Origin: UBA2396 sp038042175
GTDB lineage: Bacteria > Planctomycetota > Phycisphaerae > Phycisphaerales > UBA1924
Direction of reading: 5' to 3'
NCBI GenBank assembly: GCA_964358855.1
Contig: CAYHQQ010000005.1
Span: 1 to 64,000, forward strand
DNA: 64,000 nucleotides
The notes below the pieces were generated by a model. That model was given only the letters and a program-made list of their open reading frames with translations, made no database searches and had not been told where the DNA came from. The first letter of the stretch is position 1, and every line of letters begins with the position of its first letter. Both the position numbers and the translations under genes were made by a program. This document shows positions 10,351 to 18,141 of this stretch, piece after piece.

Positions 10351-12639
10351 ATGAGACTACTCGCGGCCCTGCTCGCCCTGACACTCGGACTCGTCGCCAA
10401 CGGCTCAATGCAGCCACGTGGGGCCGCGCCACCTGGGCTTCCGATCGACAATCCGCCCCAGCCCGGGATGGCGCTCGCGGGATTGATCGAACTCCCGCGC
10501 CTGATTGACCTCATTTCGGACAAACTCGCGATCCGGATCGAGTATTCACCCGAAGCTCTCAAGGGAACGGTGGTGCTGCGATTGCCTGTCACGGCTCCCT
10601 TGACCAACTTGGAGCTTTGGGCGCTGCTCAACGATCAGCTCGTTGCCAAAGGGCTGACGACGGTCTTTCGCCCCGAAAGCGGAATTTACAGCGTCGTGAA
10701 ACTCGAATCCGCCGCGGCGTCCAGTCCAGTGATTCGTGGACGAGACGTTGAGGACATCCGCTCGCAAGCGAGACGCGAGCCGCCTCCGGGCTATTTGGTC
10801 GTGCAACTCGCACCGACGCATCGGCGGGCTGGGTCGCTAGCCCATGCTTTGGCGGCCTTTGCTGGCAAATCGGGCTCCGGCGGTGTGGTCCAGGTAGGAG
10901 AGTCCGAGCTCATCCAGATCTCGGATCTGCGCTCGCGGGTCGAGGATGCGCTGGCGGCCTGGACGTTGCTCGATCGGGATGCCGAGCCGGTGGTCCGCGA
11001 GTTTTCTCCGAAGTTTCTGCCACCCTCAACACTTGCTGGACAGGCAAAGGAAGTGGTCGCCAAGCGGGACGCAGTCGCCGGTGACAAAACGACCGGCGAT
11101 GTCCTTGTGCTGGCCGGCAGGCCCTCGGTGCAAATCGTGGCGCCCTTCGCTCAGGTTGAATTCTGGCTCGGGCTGTTGTCGAGACTCGATCAGGCTGGCA
11201 CGCTCGTGGAAACCAAGACGTACACACCCAGGGCGTTTGCCGTCAAGGACGTGGCAAGACTGATCGAGCAAGTTGTACGGGATGTGCTCCCTACAGGCGG
11301 CGGTCAATGGTCGGCTCCAAGCGGTGATCGAGCGGCCGCATCGGGTGCGGCATCTGGGTCGCAACCATCGGACAACTGGCGGCTCGTGGTCGATGAACTC
11401 ACCGAGGCACTAATCATCACGGCAACTTCGGCCCAGCACAATCGAATCGCCGAGCTCCTGGAGCGGTTGGAGGCGACTCCCGCCGATGCGGCTCAACAGG
11501 TGCGGGTATTCTCGGTGCGTAACCGGCCAGTGAAAGAAATCGCCGAGTCTCTCTCGCAATTGATGGACACCGCCGGGGCGGACCTCGCGCCCGACGGTCC
11601 TGGAAGGAGCACGCTCGGAGTACCGAGTTCTGCTCCGGTCCCTTCAGGTCAACCATCGCGCGCCGGGCCCGCCGCAAAGTCCGAAACCCGCAAGCTCCGT
11701 ATGAGCGTGGATGAGGGCGCCAATGTCATCATTGCCGTTGGTGATCCGCGAGCTCTGGCCCAGGCGGAGCAGCTGCTTGCCAAACTGGACGCGCGCCAGC
11801 CACAGGTCATGGTGGAGGTGGTCCTTGTCAGCCTCTCGGATGGACAGAGTCGTGCCCTGGGGGTTGAACTGCAGAAATTTGGCAGCTTGAATGGGAGCGC
11901 GGTGCAGTTGTCTTCGATTTTCGGATCCGCGTCGGCGGGTGGACCCAGTACGACTCCCGGACTGGGATTTACTGGCGCGGTCTTGAATCCAGGCGACTTC
12001 AATGCCGTTCTCCGGGCCTTCGAGGCCATCAACGACGGACGGTCCACGAGCATCCCCCGCGTGCTGGTCGGGAACAACCAGGACGCGACATTCAACTCCG
12101 TGGCCCAGCAACCCACGAGCACGGTGAGCACAAACACCACGAGCACGAGTGTCACGGGATTTGGCGGATTCCAGGATGCAGGCACCAAGATCAAGGTCAA
12201 GCCCCAGATCGCCGACGGTGATCGGCTGGTACTGACCTACAACGTCGAGCTGAGTTCATTCACCAGCAAGCCCGAGGGAGGCCTGCCCGGCGCCAAGCAG
12301 CAGAACACCGTGACCAGCGTCGCGACCATTCCCGACGGGCACACCATCGTTGTGGGCGGCATTGAACTCACCACCGAGACCGATGACGAGTCTCGTGTGC
12401 CCCTCTTGGGGTCGATTCCATTGCTCGGCGAATTCTTCAAGAGCCATTCGACCACAAGAGATCGCACCCGCTTCTTCGTGTTCATTCGAGCCAATGTGAT
12501 GCGCGAAGCTCAGTTCGAGGACCTCAAGTATGTCAGCACCCAGCGAGCCGAGAGTCTGGGCGTCGCGGAGGGAAGTGTGGGGCACGGCGCCGCCGTAGAA
12601 ACCGGATGGCCAAAGGTTGAACCCAAGATCATCAAGTAG
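10351..12639 (+). CDS. Type II secretion/type IV pilus secretin (GspD/PilQ-like)
   Basis: A 762-residue outer-membrane secretin. The ATG at 10351, with GGAG 6 bases upstream, opens a signal peptide (MRLLAALLALTLGLVANGS); a TTG at 10321 is a weaker alternative. N-terminal N-domain repeats span roughly residues 40-480, with the pattern 'LVVDELTEALIITATSAQHN' of an N1-type ring domain near 350. The C-terminal secretin domain starts around 495 (QPQVMVEVVLVSLSDG) and ends with the classic signature VPLLGSIPLLGEFF near 690-703. Secretins form the ring-shaped outer-membrane channel of type II secretion systems and pili. The next genes encode the ATPase and small inner-membrane parts of the same machine. 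A dedicated pilotin may be the TPR lipoprotein at the end of the operon. Confidence 0.9.
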   Translation: MRLLAALLALTLGLVANGSMQPRGAAPPGLPIDNPPQPGMALAGLIELPRLIDLISDKLAIRIEYSPEALKGTVVLRLPVTAPLTNLELWALLNDQLVAKGLTTVFRPESGIYSVVKLESAAASSPVIRGRDVEDIRSQARREPPPGYLVVQLAPTHRRAGSLAHALAAFAGKSGSGGVVQVGESELIQISDLRSRVEDALAAWTLLDRDAEPVVREFSPKFLPPSTLAGQAKEVVAKRDAVAGDKTTGDVLVLAGRPSVQIVAPFAQVEFWLGLLSRLDQAGTLVETKTYTPRAFAVKDVARLIEQVVRDVLPTGGGQWSAPSGDRAAASGAASGSQPSDNWRLVVDELTEALIITATSAQHNRIAELLERLEATPADAAQQVRVFSVRNRPVKEIAESLSQLMDTAGADLAPDGPGRSTLGVPSSAPVPSGQPSRAGPAAKSETRKLRMSVDEGANVIIAVGDPRALAQAEQLLAKLDARQPQVMVEVVLVSLSDGQSRALGVELQKFGSLNGSAVQLSSIFGSASAGGPSTTPGLGFTGAVLNPGDFNAVLRAFEAINDGRSTSIPRVLVGNNQDATFNSVAQQPTSTVSTNTTSTSVTGFGGFQDAGTKIKVKPQIADGDRLVLTYNVELSSFTSKPEGGLPGAKQQNTVTSVATIPDGHTIVVGGIELTTETDDESRVPLLGSIPLLGEFFKSHSTTRDRTRFFVFIRANVMREAQFEDLKYVSTQRAESLGVAEGSVGHGAAVETGWPKVEPKIIK

Positions 12640-12664
12640 TCGCCAGTCGAGGCACGAGCCTCAG

Positions 12665-14203
12665 ATGGAGCAGATGACCGAGTCTTCCTCCAACCCGGTG
12701 CTACGCGGCGAACGGGGCTGGAATGCACCGTCGGGAGAATTCCTGGCACGCGTGCCGCGCGAACTCTGCCGGAGGCACCTGGTCATCGGCGCGGGTCGTC
12801 GCGACGGCGCGGAACTGCTGCGGGTGGGCTCGTCGACTCCGCCCTGGATTCCCGGCAATGTCGCCGTTGCGATCGGCCTGCCGGTCCAAGTCGCTTTTGA
12901 CGAACCGGATGCGATCGCACGGGACGTCGACCGGCACTATCCCGCGAGCCAGTCCGCGGAGGCCGACGGCGGAACCGCCGACCTCACCGGTGAGGAAGAC
13001 GCTCAGGCCGAAGCAGCCAAGCTGCTCTCTGAGGCCGACCGTGACCTCTTGCGGATTGAGGGCAAAGGGCCGGTAGTTCGGCTTGTGGACCTGATCCTGT
13101 TCGACGCCCTTTCTCGCAAGGCCAGTGACGTCCACATTCAGCCACTCGCCGACCGGACGCTGGTCCGTTACCGGCTGGACGGCGTGCTCCATGACGTGCG
13201 GGATCTCGCGGCGGTGCTCGCCGCATCCGTGGTCACGCGGATCAAGGTGATGTCTCGCATGGACGTGGCCGAGCGCGGCGCCCCGCAAGACGGCCGGGCC
13301 ACGGTGACCATCGGGTCGGGCGCCCGAGGCACGCCGCGGTCGATCGATCTGCGTGTTAGCACGCTTCCAACGAGCTACGGCGAGCGTGCCGTGATTCGAT
13401 TGCTCGACAATTCCCGGGATCAGCACCTGATTGACCTGGCCCAGATCGGAATGGACGCCACGCTCCAGGCGGCCCTCGTCGAACGACTGAATCGTGCCCA
13501 CGGCATCGTGCTCGTCACCGGACCGACTGGAAGCGGTAAGACGACTTCTCTCTACGCCTCCCTCCGCTTGATTGCCACTCCCGACAAAGGAAAGGCGTCG
13601 GGTGAGTACAACATCATGACAATTGAGGACCCCATCGAGTACGAGCTCTCGACGGTCGGGATCGCGGTGAGTCAGACCCAAGTCAATCTCAAGAAGGGAC
13701 TCACATTCGCCACAGGGCTGCGGCACATCCTGCGCCAGGACCCCGATGTCGTGATGGTGGGCGAGATTCGAGACGAAGAAACCGCCCGTATCGCCATGCA
13801 AGCCTCGCTGACCGGGCACCTCGTGCTCAGCACACTCCACACCAACGATGCGGCTTCGGCCGTGACTCGTCTGGTGGACCTTGGGATTGAGCCTTACCTC
13901 GTCAGCGCGTCGCTGTCGGCCGTTCTCGCCCAGCGGCTCGTGCGACGCGTGCATTCTGAATGCAGCGGCGCCGGCTGCGAGGGGTGCCTCAATTCTGGAT
14001 ACCGGGGCCGATTCGGTGTATTCGAGATGCTGACGGTCACCGATCGCGTTCGCGAACTGATCTCCAGTAGCGCCGGGGAGCAGACGATCCGCCAGACTGC
14101 CCAGGCCTTGGGAATGCGCACTCTGATGGAAGAAGGCCGACGCCTCGCCGAACTAGGTACCACCACGATGACCGAAGTGCAGCGTGTCATTCAGGGAATC
14201 TGA
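12665..14203 (+). CDS. GspE/PilB-family secretion ATPase
   Basis: A cytoplasmic hexameric ATPase of 512 residues that powers pseudopilus or pilus assembly. The first ATG after the secretin stop is chosen; reading from 12617 would overlap the secretin. An N1E-like region covers about residues 1-130. The Walker A motif GPTGSGKTTSLYA is at about 286, and the Asp/Walker B region (LRQDPDVVMVGEIRDEETA) near 355-373. The Zn-binding region is shortened: CSGAGCEGCLNSGYRGRFG has three closely spaced Cys instead of two well separated CxxC pairs. The stop codon shares one base with the start of the next gene, which shows tight translational coupling in this operon. Confidence 0.92.
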   Translation: MEQMTESSSNPVLRGERGWNAPSGEFLARVPRELCRRHLVIGAGRRDGAELLRVGSSTPPWIPGNVAVAIGLPVQVAFDEPDAIARDVDRHYPASQSAEADGGTADLTGEEDAQAEAAKLLSEADRDLLRIEGKGPVVRLVDLILFDALSRKASDVHIQPLADRTLVRYRLDGVLHDVRDLAAVLAASVVTRIKVMSRMDVAERGAPQDGRATVTIGSGARGTPRSIDLRVSTLPTSYGERAVIRLLDNSRDQHLIDLAQIGMDATLQAALVERLNRAHGIVLVTGPTGSGKTTSLYASLRLIATPDKGKASGEYNIMTIEDPIEYELSTVGIAVSQTQVNLKKGLTFATGLRHILRQDPDVVMVGEIRDEETARIAMQASLTGHLVLSTLHTNDAASAVTRLVDLGIEPYLVSASLSAVLAQRLVRRVHSECSGAGCEGCLNSGYRGRFGVFEMLTVTDRVRELISSSAGEQTIRQTAQALGMRTLMEEGRRLAELGTTTMTEVQRVIQGI

Positions 14204-14763
14204 TGTCCTCTAACCCAACGCCTTCAACCACAACCCCCGACTCCGCATTGCGGCCGTACGACCCCGTCGCCGCGCTCGGTCGATCTGAGCGGATGTGGGC
14301 GGTTCTGGGTGGTGTGGTCGTCGTTGCGGCGGCGATCTGGGCGTTCCAGCCTATTCACCGAGTTCCCCTTGCTCTTCAAGAACCCGCGACCAGGAGCTCT
14401 CCACAACGGGGACGCGAGCAGGCTTCCTTGAACACTGAGGCCTTCTCCGCGACCCTTTGGGTGACGCCGCCGCCACCCGTTTCCCCGATCGTGGTCCAGA
14501 AACAGGTCATCCCGCCTCTCAAACTCCAGCTCCTTGGAATCAGCAGGGACACGCCCATTCCCGGCGAGCCTTCGGTGCTGCGGGCCGCTCTCTTCGATCC
14601 CGACTCAGACAGATTACTCATCGTCTCCGCCGGCGAGAAGATCACGACAAAGGGGTCGGTTGTCCTGACTGTGGCGTCACTCACGGTCGACGCCATCGAG
14701 ATCTTTGACGGCGAATCCACTCGCAAGTTGTCTTTGAAGGAAGATCGGAGACCGGGGACATGA
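14203..14763 (+). CDS. GspC-like inner-membrane secretion protein
   Basis: A 186-residue protein with a short cytoplasmic N-terminus, one transmembrane helix (about residues 32-48, MWAVLGGVVVVAAAIWAF), a Pro-rich linker (TPPPPVSP) and a small periplasmic beta domain (residues about 105-180, starting LKLQLLGIS) that resembles the HR domain of GspC or PilP. GspC links the inner-membrane platform to the secretin. No PDZ domain is present, so it is shorter than proteobacterial GspC. Its start overlaps the ATPase stop by one base and its stop overlaps the next start (ATGA). The call rests on layout and position, not on a strong motif. Confidence 0.6.
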   Translation: MSSNPTPSTTTPDSALRPYDPVAALGRSERMWAVLGGVVVVAAAIWAFQPIHRVPLALQEPATRSSPQRGREQASLNTEAFSATLWVTPPPPVSPIVVQKQVIPPLKLQLLGISRDTPIPGEPSVLRAALFDPDSDRLLIVSAGEKITTKGSVVLTVASLTVDAIEIFDGESTRKLSLKEDRRPGT

Positions 14764-15671
14764 GCTCGTTCTCGTCGCGTCATCCCCGTCTCCCTGCAGA
14801 ACGATTCCTGTGGGCTGTTCTCACTCCCGACCTGCCGACGGCGGCGCTGCGCAGGATGAACTCCGCAAAGACCCGAGCCGTCCTTGATGAGGCGTTCGCA
14901 TCGCACCTCCCGATGGAATTGGGGCAGGTCGCCGCGGCGTACACGTTGCTTCCCGACGGCACGGTCCTCGCCTGCGCCCTTCCCGACACGGCTCTCGAAG
15001 AACCAGAACTCGCAGACGCAGTTACGCTCGCGCCGGCGACTCTGCCACAGTGGCTGGACCAATCCGCGGATCCCGAACAGCTGAATGTCCTGATCCGCAG
15101 CCACGAGCCGGACGTCGTGACCGTCGCCCGACGCCGACGCTCTGCCGTGCTCACAGGGGCCGTCGCCCTTCTTGCCGCTGCCGTATGGATCGGCTTGGAG
15201 CGCCGCGCTGACGCATCAAGGGTCGATCGGATGGAAGCAGAGTCCGCGATTTCCCGCCTCACAACCTCGGCAGACGCGGTCGCGATTGGCCTCACACCAA
15301 GTGCGAATCTTCGACCCGACTCATTTGCCTTCGTGATCGACCGCGAGCTGGCCAAGCTTCGTGCAACCCGCAACAAGCAGGCATCCCTTGGATTGTCGGA
15401 CGCTGTCGACCCTCTCGCTTCGCTTCTCGCACGTTGGCCGAGCGGCGTCAAGACGCAGGTCCAGTCGCTGTCCGCCACTCCTGGGCTTCTGAGTGTCAGC
15501 GTCCTCGTCCCCGAGCTCGCAGATGCCGAACGATTGTCCGCAGCCCTTGCTGGCACGCAGGGGTGGGAGTCGTCGCAGCCGCAGATCACGTCGAACGGAA
15601 AACGAGTGCAAGTCTTAATCTCTTTGAAACCGGCTCCGAAACGGTCAGTTGACAAGGGGCCGACGCCATGA
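14760..15671 (+). CDS. GspL-like assembly-platform protein
   Basis: A 303-residue protein with about 130 cytoplasmic residues, a single transmembrane helix near 130-146 (SAVLTGAVALLAAAVWIGL), then a predicted helical segment and a C-terminal ferredoxin-like fold (about 215-295, VQSLSATPGLLSVSVLVPE...). This is the layout of GspL or a PilM-PilN fusion, which recruits the ATPase to the membrane. The cytoplasmic part is shorter than in typical GspL (about 230 residues). The start overlaps the previous stop (ATGA) and the stop overlaps the next start. Family assignment is by topology and operon order. Confidence 0.55.
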   Translation: MSSFSSRHPRLPAERFLWAVLTPDLPTAALRRMNSAKTRAVLDEAFASHLPMELGQVAAAYTLLPDGTVLACALPDTALEEPELADAVTLAPATLPQWLDQSADPEQLNVLIRSHEPDVVTVARRRRSAVLTGAVALLAAAVWIGLERRADASRVDRMEAESAISRLTTSADAVAIGLTPSANLRPDSFAFVIDRELAKLRATRNKQASLGLSDAVDPLASLLARWPSGVKTQVQSLSATPGLLSVSVLVPELADAERLSAALAGTQGWESSQPQITSNGKRVQVLISLKPAPKRSVDKGPTP

Positions 15672-16213
15672 ACGTGGGCCTACCGATGCTTCGCCTCGCC
15701 GCTCTCGTCGCGATTCTGGGCGCGTGTGTTGCGGGCTGGCGGTCCGCCTCGGCGTCGGCGAGTGCCCGGTTGGCGCGAACGCAGGCGGAGGGCGTGGCCG
15801 AACGCCTCATGGAAATCCAACGCCTGCGCCCCCAGCGGCAGACGGCTCTGCTTGCTTCGAGGCCGACCGAGAGCATCAGCGCTTCGGTGCGATCGGCGCT
15901 CGCCGCAGCTGGAATGGGAGATTCGACGCTCCGCGCCGTAAGCTCCGGAGCCGATGAGCCCGTCCACCCGGCAACCGATGACGGACCTGTTTACCACCGC
16001 CAAAGCGTCGCCGTCAATCTCGTCCAGATCACGCCGCGCCAACTCGGCCAGTTCCTGGCCGCCTGGCGTGCCTCCGAGCCCGCCTGGATCGTGGTCCGGA
16101 TCGACCTCACGCATCAGGGGTCCGAGTCCGACAGTGCCTACGACGCCCGCCTGTCCCTCGCAACAACCTATATCGCATCACCCGCTTCGCCACCGGCAAC
16201 ACAGCCCCAGTAA
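15668..16213 (+). CDS. GspM-like assembly-platform protein
   Basis: A 181-residue protein with an N-terminal membrane anchor (residues about 8-23, LRLAALVAILGACVAGW), a coiled-coil-like stretch, and a C-terminal ferredoxin-like half (VNLVQITPRQLGQFLAAW). This matches GspM or PilO, which pairs with GspL in the inner membrane. The start codon overlaps the stop of the GspL-like gene by four bases. There is no GspF or pseudopilin gene in this window, so the remaining parts must be elsewhere or absent. Confidence 0.55.
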   Translation: MNVGLPMLRLAALVAILGACVAGWRSASASASARLARTQAEGVAERLMEIQRLRPQRQTALLASRPTESISASVRSALAAAGMGDSTLRAVSSGADEPVHPATDDGPVYHRQSVAVNLVQITPRQLGQFLAAWRASEPAWIVVRIDLTHQGSESDSAYDARLSLATTYIASPASPPATQPQ

Positions 16214-16240
16214 GCCCCACCGCCCGAAGGGATTCTCTCC

Positions 16241-16885
16241 ATGCGACTCCTCCTCATGTTCCCCACCGTCCTGATCCTGTCAATCGCGTCTTGCACCCAT
16301 GCGCCCAATTCAGCCTACACCCCAGTCGATGATGCAGTTCGAAACACTGCTCAAGCCGACCGCCTCAACCGACAGGCTTCCGAATTGATGGCGTCGGCGC
16401 CCGACCGAGCCGAGACCCTTCTCCGCGAGGCGCTCTCGTTCGACCTTTATCACGGCCCGGCCCACAACAATTTGGGCGTGCTCTTTCTACAGCAGGGCAA
16501 GCTGTACGAAGCTGCCGGAGAATTCGAGTGGGCCCGCAAGCTCCTTCCTGGCCATCCCGACCCGCGACTGAACCTCTCTTTGGTCCTTGAGAAGGCCGGC
16601 CGCATCGACGACGCGATCAAGAACGTGCAGACTGCCCTTGAGGTCCACCCTGGCCACATCGCGAGCCTCCAGCAGCTCTGCCGGTTGGAGCTCAAATACA
16701 CCCACCCTTCGATTGTTGCTGGCTCTCAGACCACGTCAGCGCCATCCCGCGCCACACATGGTTCCGACACACAGCATCGCGACGACCTCCGAGCAAACCT
16801 TTCTGCAATCGCCCTGCGGGGCGAGTCCACCCAGTGGCAGGACTGGGCACACCAGCAACTCATCCGGCTCAACGCCCGGCCTTGA
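16241..16885 (+). CDS. TPR lipoprotein (PilF-like, possible pilotin)
   Basis: A 214-residue predicted lipoprotein: the signal peptide ends in the lipobox-like LSIASC, with Cys near residue 18. Three to four TPR-like helical repeats follow (about 45-150; HNNLGVLFLQQGKLYEAAGEFEWARKL is partly a canonical TPR pair). Small TPR lipoproteins such as PilF serve as pilotins for secretins, which fits the last position in this operon. The final 46 codons (16748-16885) are repeated at 29326-29463 on the far side of the Druantia-like operon, so this gene end appears to be an integration or recombination site. Confidence 0.75.
   Translation: MRLLLMFPTVLILSIASCTHAPNSAYTPVDDAVRNTAQADRLNRQASELMASAPDRAETLLREALSFDLYHGPAHNNLGVLFLQQGKLYEAAGEFEWARKLLPGHPDPRLNLSLVLEKAGRIDDAIKNVQTALEVHPGHIASLQQLCRLELKYTHPSIVAGSQTTSAPSRATHGSDTQHRDDLRANLSAIALRGESTQWQDWAHQQLIRLNARP
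16748..16885 (+). repeat. 138-bp direct repeat, left copy (3' end of TPR lipoprotein gene)
   Basis: This is the 3' end of the TPR lipoprotein gene, including its stop. It aligns without gaps, codon by codon, to 29326-29463 with 21 mismatches by my count (117/138 identical). The two copies bracket the 12-kb minus-strand defence operon. Confidence 0.9.
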
Positions 16886-16920
16886 GCAAGACATGCCACT
16901 TCCGTGCGTCCGCACTTCAG

Positions 16921-18141
16921 TCAATCTTCAACCGAGAAGACTTCACTCAGTGCGCCGAGTGTGATCACGATCGGCTCGCCGGACTCCGCATCGGGGAGCT
17001 TGAGTGCCGCATCGAGGAGTCGTACTCGATCGCCAGGTTTGAACACGACGCCCACTGCCGTTCGGAGGAGACCGTTGGGCCGGGAAGCCACGCTCTCGAT
17101 GACGATATCCCAACTCGTCGGTCCGTGCCGTTTTGACAGCGTTGCTTCAACGTCTCCAAAACGCTTTTCGGAATCCACAATCAACATGTCGGCGGACTGC
17201 CAGTACTCATCGCACAGTTGCCGCACACCGCAATACCGGCACGTCTCCGTTCCTGGGCGCGCCGGCGGCGGCAACTGCGTCAGTGAAAGACGGGCCCGCT
17301 CGCTCCGCTCCACCAGTTGTCGCTCAAACTCGTCAAGCACCTGTCCTGTCGGCGCTGGTGTTGCGACGTCTCCATCGGAATAGACGAGCACAAGACGATC
17401 CACTAGCCGCTTCGATGGATTCAGTTCGCTATCGAGGCTCCACAGCAACGCGTAGGTGACCAGTTGAAAGTCGTGATTCTCGGATCGTTCGCCCGTCTTG
17501 AAGTCCGTCAATTCGCACAGCGACGGGGTAAGGGTCAACAGGTCAGCCTTGCCCTTCCAGTGGATCGAAGGAGCCCGAAGTTCGAGTTCGCAGTACGCGC
17601 CAACGGCCAGAGCTGTGCGAGCCCGCAATGTGCTACTGCCGGGTGCTCTAGGTCCTTGACTGGGAGGCAACTGGCGACGGCTCAACATCATCTGAACCCG
17701 GACTCGAAGTTCGCCGGTCTGAGCGCGAAGCGTTCGCGCGATCTGGTCGATATGCGGTGCCGTCCGCGGGTTTAGAGCCAATCGTTCAATCATCTGCGTG
17801 ATGGACGCGGCGATGATCTTGGAGAAGCCTCCAAGCGCCTGCAAGACCCCTATGGCAGAGGCGTCCTGGACCGTTGGACAGCCCGCTTGCACGAGCTCTC
17901 GCGTGACCGTTTCAAGCACCGTATGAACAAGGGATCCGGCAAGCGACCTTGAACGAACCCGCGGAGGATACCCGCGGCTGGCCCACAGATCAGGATATGA
18001 AGCGGCATTCAAAGCCCATCTGCGCGGACAGGCTTCAATCTCACCGAGGGCGCTTACAGTGAGGTCCACAGGCGCCGTCGGCCAAGCGGCTGGGGGTGAG
18101 GTAGTCCATCGTGCTGGTCGGGAGTTAGGCATTGCGGGCAC
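16921..18141 (-). CDS. RecB/Cas4-like PD-(D/E)XK nuclease with Fe-S cysteines
   Basis: A 406-residue nuclease. The core motif runs GKADLL (catalytic Asp near residue 198), then ELTDFKTG (Asp and Lys near 213-215), then QLVTYALLW, which is RecB motif QxxxY. A Cys near residue 38 (EACPRRW) and a C-terminal CRYCGVRQLC near 300 form the four-Cys set that holds a 4Fe-4S cluster in AddB/Cas4 nucleases. The C-terminal 80 residues may be an extra OB-like domain. The GTG start directly follows the stop of the DruE-like helicase (TGAGTG), so both are translated from one mRNA; an ATG three codons in is an alternative. It presumably cuts DNA processed by the helicase. Classical Druantia lacks such a subunit as far as I know. 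Confidence 0.8.
   Translation of the reverse strand: MPAMPNSRPARWTTSPPAAWPTAPVDLTVSALGEIEACPRRWALNAASYPDLWASRGYPPRVRSRSLAGSLVHTVLETVTRELVQAGCPTVQDASAIGVLQALGGFSKIIAASITQMIERLALNPRTAPHIDQIARTLRAQTGELRVRVQMMLSRRQLPPSQGPRAPGSSTLRARTALAVGAYCELELRAPSIHWKGKADLLTLTPSLCELTDFKTGERSENHDFQLVTYALLWSLDSELNPSKRLVDRLVLVYSDGDVATPAPTGQVLDEFERQLVERSERARLSLTQLPPPARPGTETCRYCGVRQLCDEYWQSADMLIVDSEKRFGDVEATLSKRHGPTSWDIVIESVASRPNGLLRTAVGVVFKPGDRVRLLDAALKLPDAESGEPIVITLGALSEVFSVED

Noticed and set aside
12701..13954. Long minus-strand open frame opposite the secretion ATPase
   Set aside because: The plus strand has all ATPase motifs; the minus frame shows His/Arg-rich shadow composition.
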